Origin: Clostridia bacterium
GTDB taxonomy: Bacteria > Bacillota > Clostridia > Oscillospirales > Acutalibacteraceae
DNA length: 64,000 nt
Direction of reading: 5' to 3'
NCBI GenBank assembly: GCA_017416345.1
Contig: JAFQCR010000004.1
Span: 115,783 to 179,782, forward strand
The translations under genes and the position numbers were made by a program. The notes under the pieces are model-generated. The model did no database searches, was not told the origin of the DNA, and saw only the letters and a list, made by a program, of their open reading frames with translations. Shown here one piece after another: positions 9,287 through 16,275 of the stretch; position 1 is the stretch's first letter; each line of letters starts with the position of its first letter.

Positions 9287-10296
9287 TGACTAAGATCTTT
9301 AAAAGCATTAAGGATACATTCCTTAAGTTCAAAAACTCAAGCTCTGAGACCCGCTATAAGATGATCATCAAGGGTAACAGCGTGCTTACCGCAATTCTCC
9401 GTTACACCATTCTGATCGCGATCGGTTACATCATTCTGTACCCCTTGCTTTATATGATCAGCTCGTCCATCCGTACCAGAGAGTCGTTCTACGACCCCTC
9501 TATCGTCTGGATAACCTCCGATGTTACCTTTGAGAACTTCGGCTTTGCCTGGAAGGTTCTTAAATACGGTCAGTCGGTTCTGAACACCATTATTTTCGAG
9601 ATGGTCTCGGCCGGTATTCAGATCGTAAGCTGCTCGTTGGTTGCATACGGTCTTGCACGTTTCGAGTTCAAGGAGAAGAGGGTCCTTACCTTCTTTATGT
9701 TCCTCCTCATCCTCGTTCCGTCGCAGATGATGATGCTGCCGATATTTATGAACTACTCCAAGCTGGACTTCCTGGGACTCTTGGGACTCGTTGATACCCT
9801 TACCGGAATCGACATCCGCCCCAACGTTCTGAACTCCATCTGGACCTTCTACCTGCCCGCATTGCTCGGCGTAGGTATCCGCTCCGGTATCATCATTTAC
9901 ATCTACATCCAGTTCTTCAAGGGTCTGCCTAAAGAGCTTGAAGAAGCAGCTTGGATCGACGGTGCAGGTCCCTTGAAGACCTATATCAGAATAGCACTTC
10001 CTTCTTCGGGCGTTGTTATCACCACCATCACCGTTTTCTCCTTGATCTGGCACTGGAACGACTATTCGCTTTCTTCCATGTATCTGTACGCAAGCAGCTG
10101 GCCTGTTGCCGTCCGACTCAGTGAGATCACCACGCCTGAGGCTATGGGTGTTCTCCGACTTTCGGGCGACGATCCCATCAGAATCGCAATTATGATGGCA
10201 GGCTGTTTGATGTTCATCGTTCCGATACTTATCGTTTACCTCATTCTTCAGAAGAAGTTTGTTAAGAGTATCGACCGTGTCGGTATTACAGGTTAA
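9286..10296 (+). CDS. Carbohydrate ABC transporter permease, MalG/UgpE type (pair 2)
   Basis: The 336-residue membrane protein has a start codon that shares one base with the stop of the preceding permease gene. It has about six membrane segments and the EAA loop EEAAWIDGAGPLKTYIRIAL. A run of polar residues and K/R at residues 1-38 forms the cytoplasmic N-terminus. It should be the pore partner of the 8327-9286 product. The operon ends here: a 269-bp gap with palindromes and a promoter separates it from the second solute-binding protein, which is the likely ligand-delivery subunit of this pair. Confidence 0.93.
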   Translation: MTKIFKSIKDTFLKFKNSSSETRYKMIIKGNSVLTAILRYTILIAIGYIILYPLLYMISSSIRTRESFYDPSIVWITSDVTFENFGFAWKVLKYGQSVLNTIIFEMVSAGIQIVSCSLVAYGLARFEFKEKRVLTFFMFLLILVPSQMMMLPIFMNYSKLDFLGLLGLVDTLTGIDIRPNVLNSIWTFYLPALLGVGIRSGIIIYIYIQFFKGLPKELEEAAWIDGAGPLKTYIRIALPSSGVVITTITVFSLIWHWNDYSLSSMYLYASSWPVAVRLSEITTPEAMGVLRLSGDDPIRIAIMMAGCLMFIVPILIVYLILQKKFVKSIDRVGITG

Positions 10297-10322
10297 GCGT
10301 AATTTGTCGACTATCGGACAAA

Positions 10323-10347
10323 ACTTAAAATGTGTCACATTTTAAGT
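10323..10347. promoter_or_regulatory. Perfect 12-bp inverted repeat, operator-like palindrome
   Basis: The arms ACTTAAAATGTG and CACATTTTAAGT flank a single T at 10335. The centre is too tight for a good RNA hairpin loop, so it looks more like a binding site for a dimeric regulator, although it might also act at the 3' end of the permease transcript. It lies 27 bp after the permease stop and about 110 bp upstream of the promoter for the second binding protein. Confidence 0.5.
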
Positions 10348-10380
10348 CGATTTAGTTCGTCATTATTTCAATATCAACAA

Positions 10381-10461
10381 TAAACCGGGTCAAAATTTGG
10401 TTACTTTTTCAAGAGAAAAGACAAAAACTTTATTGAAAACCCGGTTTAGATTTGGTATTAT
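10381..10461 (+). promoter_or_regulatory. Promoter of the second solute-binding protein with flanking inverted repeat
   Basis: The -35 is TTGAAA (10433-10438) and the -10 is TATTAT (10456-10461), 17 bp apart; a TATAAT overlaps it at 10459-10464. The 10-mer TAAACCGGGT (10381-10390) is repeated as its exact complement ACCCGGTTTA (10439-10448), inside the -35/-10 spacer. This gives a plausible regulator site that could block the promoter. Confidence 0.6.
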
Positions 10462-10564
10462 AATAGTGAAGTATGAGTGTTATTGTCCTATCCTGCGGCT
10501 ATGCGGCACGTTAGGGTAGGGGAGTAGGCGCTTGTACGTCCATATATTTAAAGGAGGAATTTTT

Positions 10565-11968
10565 ATGAAAACCGGCATTAAAAGAGCACTTTGCTTGCTT
10601 TGCGCAATGCTTATGCTCGTATTTGCCATGACCGCCTGTGGCGGTGACGAGAAGAAGAAGGACACCACATCTTCTCAGAACTCTGAAGTTGCCAGCAACG
10701 AAATAGTTTCTGCACTTGAGCCTGAGATCCCGTCCGACTCTCCCTACATCGACTTTGATCCTTATGCAACCATTTCCGACAGCATCAAGGGCACAACAGT
10801 CCGTTTTGCAACCTGGATCGACCACACTCAGACCGAGGGTGCCGTTCCCCTTGCAAACTTCGAGGCTGACACCGGCCTTAAGGTCGAGCTTTACACCGTA
10901 AAGCAGAGCGGTTATGTTAACGCTCTTATGACCAAGATGGCTTCGGGTGATATTCCTGACGTTTTCGTTTCCAACGAAGGTGACGGATGCTTCCCCGCAA
11001 CCATTCAGATCGCCGCTCCCATCAACAAGGTCTCTACCGTTGACCTTAACGAACCCATTTGGGACCAGTCCATGCTTGCTACCGGTACCATCGACGGTAA
11101 CGTTTACCTCGTAAACACCATCGGTACTCCCTGGTCCGGCTCCAACATGGTATTCTACAACAAGGTTATGTTTGAAGAGAACGGCTTCAAGACCCCCGAG
11201 GATTACGTAAAAGAGGGTAAGTGGACTTGGGCCAACCTTCTCAAGTGTGCTAAGGACATTAAGGCTCTCGGTGCAGACTATAAGGGTATCCACCTTGAGT
11301 CTGATATGCTGACCGACTCCCTGGGAACCTCTTTCGTTAAGTACGATTACAAGACTTGGACCTTCTCCAGCGGTATCAACGATAAGGCTCTTCTTGAGGG
11401 TTATCAGTGGTATGCCGATGCAAAAGAGCAGGGCCTCCTCGACGGTAGCATTGCTTCCTTCGCATCCAACAAGTGCGGACTTGTTATCCGTGGACCTTAC
11501 GGTCTTAAGAACACCGGTTACTTCAAGGATATGAACCCTGAAGATGTAGGCTTCACCTATCTTCCCACAATGGAAGAGGGCGAGACTCCTCTCATTTCTT
11601 CTATCTACCGTATGTACGGTATCTGCGACAAGGCTCCCAACGCCGATGCTGCAGGTTACTTCATCCGTTACTGGCTCGATCCTGACAACTACGACCTCCA
11701 GAATACCTTCCTTACTCCTGCTGCAGGTCAGTGGTACTACACTCTTATCAACACTGTAGCCACTCAGAAGTACTTCTGCTTCGACAAGCCTTGTGCAAAC
11801 CTTATCGGTGAGCAGGTAAGCGTATTCTGGAGCCCTGTAAGATCTGCTTCTTCTGCCGGCGTTAAGACTGCTCTCGACTCGGTTTCCAACAAGGTCGATC
11901 AGGCTGTTGCCGCAGCTAACAAGCTTATCCAGGATAAGATCGCTGCTGACAGAGAGTACTATAAGTAA
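10565..11968 (+). CDS. Carbohydrate ABC transporter solute-binding lipoprotein
   Basis: The 467-residue protein starts at ATG 10565 behind AAAGGAGGAA. The signal peptide ends in FAMTACGG, giving a lipid-anchored protein, followed by a charged, low-complexity linker (DEKKKDTTSSQNSE). The mature domain has family-1 binding-protein features: VRFATWIDHTQTEG, LMTKMASGDIPDVFVSNEGD and NKVMFEENGFKTPEDY. It has its own promoter and lies directly after permease pair 2, its likely partner. The separate promoter would allow it to be made in excess over the permeases, as is common for binding proteins. Confidence 0.9.
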   Translation: MKTGIKRALCLLCAMLMLVFAMTACGGDEKKKDTTSSQNSEVASNEIVSALEPEIPSDSPYIDFDPYATISDSIKGTTVRFATWIDHTQTEGAVPLANFEADTGLKVELYTVKQSGYVNALMTKMASGDIPDVFVSNEGDGCFPATIQIAAPINKVSTVDLNEPIWDQSMLATGTIDGNVYLVNTIGTPWSGSNMVFYNKVMFEENGFKTPEDYVKEGKWTWANLLKCAKDIKALGADYKGIHLESDMLTDSLGTSFVKYDYKTWTFSSGINDKALLEGYQWYADAKEQGLLDGSIASFASNKCGLVIRGPYGLKNTGYFKDMNPEDVGFTYLPTMEEGETPLISSIYRMYGICDKAPNADAAGYFIRYWLDPDNYDLQNTFLTPAAGQWYYTLINTVATQKYFCFDKPCANLIGEQVSVFWSPVRSASSAGVKTALDSVSNKVDQAVAAANKLIQDKIAADREYYK

Positions 11969-11985
11969 TACTTAAACTATCCTTT

Positions 11986-12085
11986 GGCAAGTGTCGGGTA
12001 ACCGACACTTGCCGGGGTAAACTTTCGGTTTGAATACTGTCTCTTAAACTTTAAGCGTCGGTATTGAGCCCGAAAGGTTCAAAAA
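11986..12085 (+). ncRNA. Structured 3' region with stacked hairpins
   Basis: A perfect 12-bp stem GGCAAGTGTCGG/CCGACACTTGCC closes on a GTAA (GNRA) tetraloop at 11986-12013 and is not followed by a U-run. Immediately after, ACTTTCGG (about 12020) can pair with CCGAAAGGT (about 12072), AATACTG with CGGTATT inside it, and CTTAAACTTTAAG forms an innermost hairpin. The nested pairs suggest a folded transcript end or an RNA-stability element rather than a plain intrinsic terminator. Confidence 0.45.
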
Positions 12086-12180
12086 TGTATTTTCAAATTG
12101 GAAATTCATAAGTTTTTGTTATTTTTTATAAAAGTATTAAATTATTTTTAAAAAAATTTTCAAAAAAGATAAAATTTCTA

Positions 12181-12212
12181 TTGAAATTGTTGAGATTATT
12201 TGGTATTATAAT
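12181..12212 (+). promoter_or_regulatory. Promoter of the B-repeat surface protein
   Basis: TTGAAA (12181-12186), 17 bp, TATTAT (12204-12209), again overlapping TATAAT (12207-12212). The core ATTTGGTATTATAAT and the following GAAGTAT are shared with the promoter at about 10450, so the two genes may be controlled alike. The 406-bp gap 11969-12373 otherwise holds the hairpins above, an A/T-rich stretch and a leader of about 155 nt with no convincing gene. Confidence 0.6.
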
Positions 12213-12373
12213 TTAGAAGTATAATCTAAATTGCCAAATTGGCCACAAAAAACACCTCTTCTTTAAAGGGAGAAGTGTATTTTGCGGTCGTTAGGTGTTT
12301 TAATTTGGTTTTATCGGCGTCGTTTTTCGACCCGTTAGAATATTGTGCAATCAATGTAGAAAGAGGTAAGACA

Positions 12374-15300
12374 ATGAAGACACGTGCAATGAAAAAGGTT
12401 TTGAGCGTTGTTTGCGTTCTCGCACTGTTGATGTCTGTCTGTGTTGTTGCTCTCGTTGGTACTACAAGTGCTGCCGAGACCTACACTCTCAACGTTAACG
12501 GTAACACCGAGACCATAGATCTCGAAGCCGGTGCAGCAATTCCCGCCCCCGAAGCTCCTTATGAGTTCCTGGGCTGGTACGACTCCCTCAAGTTCGACAC
12601 TAAGGTCGAGGTTGCAGGCGAGGCAAAGACTCTGTATGCAAAGTTCAGTTCTGTAGTTCTCGACTTTGAGAATGACGGTTGGGCTTTCAAGCCGAACGGC
12701 GGTCAGGCAGGTAACTATCAGGTCGTTACCGACCCCACCAATGCTAACAACAAGGCTATCAAGTTCCCCATTGGTGTTGGCCGTAACAACTTCGGTGTTC
12801 CTACATACGTTGGCTCAAACGAGGGTTATACCTTTGTTCAGGGTCAGCAGTATGAGATCGCTTTCGACTACTATGTAGACGGCAACGATACCTTCAAGAA
12901 AATCGGCGTTGCTATGATGACCTGTGAGCAGATCGGTGTAGGTAAGGATGGCGGTAACAAGACCCAGGATTACGCTTCTGTGAGCTGCCCTGATACCGCA
13001 GGCGGTTGGCAGCATGCTTCGCAGATCATTACCGGTACCAAGATCACCGATATCAACAAGTTCCTCGTATTTACTGCTTATATCGGCAGTGCAGGTGGCT
13101 ACTCCGGTACTGTTCTCTTCGATAACATTACTGTAACTCCCGTTTCCGAGAAGGACTACACCTTCTACAACAAGGGCGAGAAGACCGAGTATACCCTTAC
13201 TCCCGGTGCAGCTCTTCCTGTTATCAAGGGTTCTTCCTTCAAGGGCTGGTACGATTCCACCCTTACCGTTAAGTATGATGTCGTTCCCGCAACCGTAACC
13301 AAGCTTTTCGCAAAGCATGTTAAGGTTCTCTACGACTTCGAGACCGAAGGCCAGATCTTCGATCCCCTGGGCAACTTCGGCACTAACGGTCATTGCGAGT
13401 TTGCTGAAGACGGCGAGAATACTTCCGTCAAGATCAATGCCGCTAAGGATAAGCGTCGTGGCTTTGCTGTTGCAGGCGCATTCTATGCCAATGCAGGTTA
13501 CACCATCACCAAGGGTCAGGTCTATACCGTAAGCTTCAGATATAAGGCAGACAATGCCATCAGCTATTCCTTCTATACCGCAGCAGACGCTAACATCGGC
13601 ATCAACGGCGGTAAGGAAGCACTTGGCTGGACCGGCAATCTCGAGGCAGCAAGCGATTGGACCGCTGCAACTGCAGAGTTCGTTCTCTCTCCCGAGTCGA
13701 CTGTTGATCTCGCAGCAATGGAGAACCTGTTCCTCACCGTTTACAACGGTTCTAACGATGTAGAGTTCTACATTGACGATCTGGCTATTGCTCCCAAGGC
13801 TCCCAAGGTTTCTGCCGAGGATGTTGTTATGGACTTCGAAAACGACTTCAAGTGGAGCGTTGCAGATGCCAATAACTACACCACCTCCAGCGGTAACGGC
13901 TATGTTAACCGCGGTGAGATCGTTGAGGAAGCAGACGGTAACCATTACTTCCGTTTGAAGCACTTCCTGAAGCGTAATGCTAACATTTACTTCACCGTAG
14001 ATAACGGCACTACTCACTTCAGCGCAGTTAACGGTGGTATCTACACCATCGAGTTCGATTACAAGGTCGAGCACAGTGAGACTCCTTCCGCCATCGGTCT
14101 CCTTTATGCAAAGCCCACTACCGAATCCAGCGGTCTTGACTACGAGACGCTCGTTGAATTTGATAGCTTTGAGGTTCGTGACGATGAGGATTGGACTCAC
14201 GTAACCTACACCTTCTATGCTAACTATGAGAAGGTAATGTGCACAAGCTTGGGTCTCTATGTGTACAACAGCACAAATGTACCTGAGACCAACATTGACA
14301 CAGGCGTCGCAACTGCTACCTCTGTTCTTTTCGATAATATCGTTATTACTACCCACTCCAACACCGGCGATGACGGTCTTATTATCTTCGACTCTCTCGG
14401 CGGTACCGACTGCACTCCCATTGTTGGTGAAGGCGAGTCGCCCGTTGGCGTTCTTCCCGAGCCCACCAAGTACGGCTACGTATTCAAGGGTTGGGAGTAC
14501 TATGTTGAGGGTCCTGAGGGCACCGTAGCTGTTCCTCTTACCGCAACCTCTCTGATGCCTTACGACATCACCGAGGCATACGCTGTTTGGGAGCTCGCAG
14601 AGGGTGTTGTTGAGCTTGAGTTCAAGACCAATGTGCCCTCTTATGATGAAGAGATCGGCACGCTCGTAGCATTCCCCGGTCAGCCCATCGTTGGCTTCCC
14701 GACCGAGAACCCCACTTCTACTACTTCCCAGTTCATTGGATGGTTCTATGACACCGCATTCACTAAGCCCGTTGATAAGAATGTTGCTCCTTCCGAGAGC
14801 TCCATCATCTACGCTAAGTGGACCAATGCAGGTATGAAGTTTGACTTCGAGAATATGCCTGTTAAGGATAAGGACGGTACCCCCGGCGTTTACGCTACCG
14901 ACCGTATCAAGATCAAGGAACTCGAAGATGGCAACCACGTTGTATTCTACAATTTCTCTATCGGTTCTAACCAGTCCAACACCTCCGGTCTTGCAAACAT
15001 TATGCTGTATGACGGCGTCAACTATGCAACCGCAATCGAGGGTCTTGACTACACCGTAACCTTCAAGTATAAGGTTCTTGAGGCTAAGGCTTCCGGTGCT
15101 ATCGGTTCTGTTCTTTCTCAGAAGGGCAGCGCTTGGGGTAACCGTCAGGAGCAGACCGGCCGTATGAACTACGGTTCTGCTGAAGACAAGTGGCTCGAGG
15201 GCTCCTATACCTTCACCGCTGCTTATGCTGCAGACACTACCTCTAATAACAACTTCATCTCTATCGGATGCTCTAACGACTGTAAGATCTACATCGACGA

Positions 15301-16132
15301 TGTCGTTGTTACTTCTGCCATCAACAACATGAACATCTACGGTTCTGCTGTTATCTTCAATACCAACGGCGGTAAGGCTCTCGAGGCTATTTCCGGTCTC
15401 CCCGGTTCTGCAATGAAGCTCCCCACTCCTTCTAAGCCCGGCTACAAGTTCATGGGCTGGTACACCGATAAGGCTCTCACCACTCCTTACACCGCTACCG
15501 TATTCGGAGAGGAGCAGGTAATCCTTTATGCTAAGTGGCAGCTCGGCAAGTTCGCTGAGGACTTCGAGGAGTTCCCCTCCACCGTTAAGTCGCTCGATAT
15601 CGCCGGCGCATACAGCTTCTATACCAGCAAGACTGCCGGCTTTGACGCTACCAACATCCACGGCGGCGAGACCTCTCTCTTCCGTAACGGTGCTACCGCA
15701 GGCGTCAAGAACTTCACCTGCATGAGAAGCAAGGATCTTGCTCTTACTGTTGGCGAGACCTACACTCTCAGCTTCTACGTCAAGCCTACCTCTATCGGCG
15801 ATGCAAACGGCACCATTTCTCTCCTTGAGATGGCCACCTTCACCGGTATCAACCAGGGCACCATCGGTGACGTAGTTGCCAAGGTTTCCGACCTTAAGGA
15901 AGGCGAGTGGAACCTCGTTACCTTCACCTTCACCGCAAAGTCTGAGTTCATCGGTATCTCTACTACCGCAAGCAACGATATGTACTTTGACGATCTTACC
16001 GTAACCCTTAAGGGCTACACCGGATCTGCTAACACCGGCGATGCATCGGTCAACCCGATCCTCGTAATCGCTCTTGTTCTCATTTCCGCTGGCGCACTTC
16101 TTGTCACCGGTAAGAAGGTTTTCTCCAAGTAA
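12374..16132 (+). CDS. Cell-wall protein with alternating InlB B-repeat-like and CBM-like modules
   Basis: The 1252-residue protein starts at ATG 12374 (AGAGGTAAG upstream). It has a signal peptide (about residues 1-34). Five Listeria/Bacteroides-type repeats end in FLGWYD..LYAKF-like motifs (for example YKFMGWYTDKALTTPY). Between them are five beta-sandwich modules that open with (V/L)xFDFEN-like strands and close with LFDNI(T/V)(V/I)T or IDDVVVT, like CBM4/9-type carbohydrate-binding modules. The tail SANTGDASVNP, a hydrophobic segment and a terminal KKVFSK resemble a sortase sorting signal with NTGD in place of LPXTG. It is probably a surface adhesin or glycan-binding protein; no catalytic domain is visible. 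Confidence 0.8.
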   Translation: MKTRAMKKVLSVVCVLALLMSVCVVALVGTTSAAETYTLNVNGNTETIDLEAGAAIPAPEAPYEFLGWYDSLKFDTKVEVAGEAKTLYAKFSSVVLDFENDGWAFKPNGGQAGNYQVVTDPTNANNKAIKFPIGVGRNNFGVPTYVGSNEGYTFVQGQQYEIAFDYYVDGNDTFKKIGVAMMTCEQIGVGKDGGNKTQDYASVSCPDTAGGWQHASQIITGTKITDINKFLVFTAYIGSAGGYSGTVLFDNITVTPVSEKDYTFYNKGEKTEYTLTPGAALPVIKGSSFKGWYDSTLTVKYDVVPATVTKLFAKHVKVLYDFETEGQIFDPLGNFGTNGHCEFAEDGENTSVKINAAKDKRRGFAVAGAFYANAGYTITKGQVYTVSFRYKADNAISYSFYTAADANIGINGGKEALGWTGNLEAASDWTAATAEFVLSPESTVDLAAMENLFLTVYNGSNDVEFYIDDLAIAPKAPKVSAEDVVMDFENDFKWSVADANNYTTSSGNGYVNRGEIVEEADGNHYFRLKHFLKRNANIYFTVDNGTTHFSAVNGGIYTIEFDYKVEHSETPSAIGLLYAKPTTESSGLDYETLVEFDSFEVRDDEDWTHVTYTFYANYEKVMCTSLGLYVYNSTNVPETNIDTGVATATSVLFDNIVITTHSNTGDDGLIIFDSLGGTDCTPIVGEGESPVGVLPEPTKYGYVFKGWEYYVEGPEGTVAVPLTATSLMPYDITEAYAVWELAEGVVELEFKTNVPSYDEEIGTLVAFPGQPIVGFPTENPTSTTSQFIGWFYDTAFTKPVDKNVAPSESSIIYAKWTNAGMKFDFENMPVKDKDGTPGVYATDRIKIKELEDGNHVVFYNFSIGSNQSNTSGLANIMLYDGVNYATAIEGLDYTVTFKYKVLEAKASGAIGSVLSQKGSAWGNRQEQTGRMNYGSAEDKWLEGSYTFTAAYAADTTSNNNFISIGCSNDCKIYIDDVVVTSAINNMNIYGSAVIFNTNGGKALEAISGLPGSAMKLPTPSKPGYKFMGWYTDKALTTPYTATVFGEEQVILYAKWQLGKFAEDFEEFPSTVKSLDIAGAYSFYTSKTAGFDATNIHGGETSLFRNGATAGVKNFTCMRSKDLALTVGETYTLSFYVKPTSIGDANGTISLLEMATFTGINQGTIGDVVAKVSDLKEGEWNLVTFTFTAKSEFIGISTTASNDMYFDDLTVTLKGYTGSANTGDASVNPILVIALVLISAGALLVTGKKVFSK

Positions 16133-16150
16133 TTAAAATTTAATTACAAA

Positions 16151-16185
16151 CCGCCGTTCTGTTTTCAGAACGGCGGTTCTTTTTC
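16151..16185 (+). terminator. Intrinsic terminator of the surface protein gene
   Basis: An 11-bp perfect stem CCGCCGTTCTG/CAGAACGGCGG with a TTTT loop is followed by TTCTTTTTCT, 19 bp after the stop codon. Confidence 0.92.
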
Positions 16186-16196
16186 TACCTTTTTGA

Positions 16197-16225
16197 TTGA
16201 CAAAACGCATTAACGTTAGTATAAT
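16197..16225 (+). promoter_or_regulatory. alaS promoter
   Basis: Consensus TTGACA (16197-16202) and TATAAT (16220-16225) are separated by 17 bp. The leader to the alaS start is only about 45 nt, too short for a T-box. Confidence 0.85.
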
Positions 16226-16275
16226 ATTATATTGGAAATTTATTTGTCGTTTTGCGACAGATTGGAGAAATCAAA

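Noticed and set aside
10459..10464. TATAAT taken as -10 of the second binding-protein promoter
   Set aside because: Its spacer to TTGAAA would be 20 bp; TATTAT three bases upstream gives 17 bp.
12815..15661. Long open frame on the minus strand (948 codons)
   Set aside because: It lies fully antisense to the surface-protein gene, has no ribosome site and its open length follows from codon bias of the + strand gene.
16226..16275. T-box leader before alaS
   Set aside because: The leader is only about 50 nt and lacks a T-box motif.
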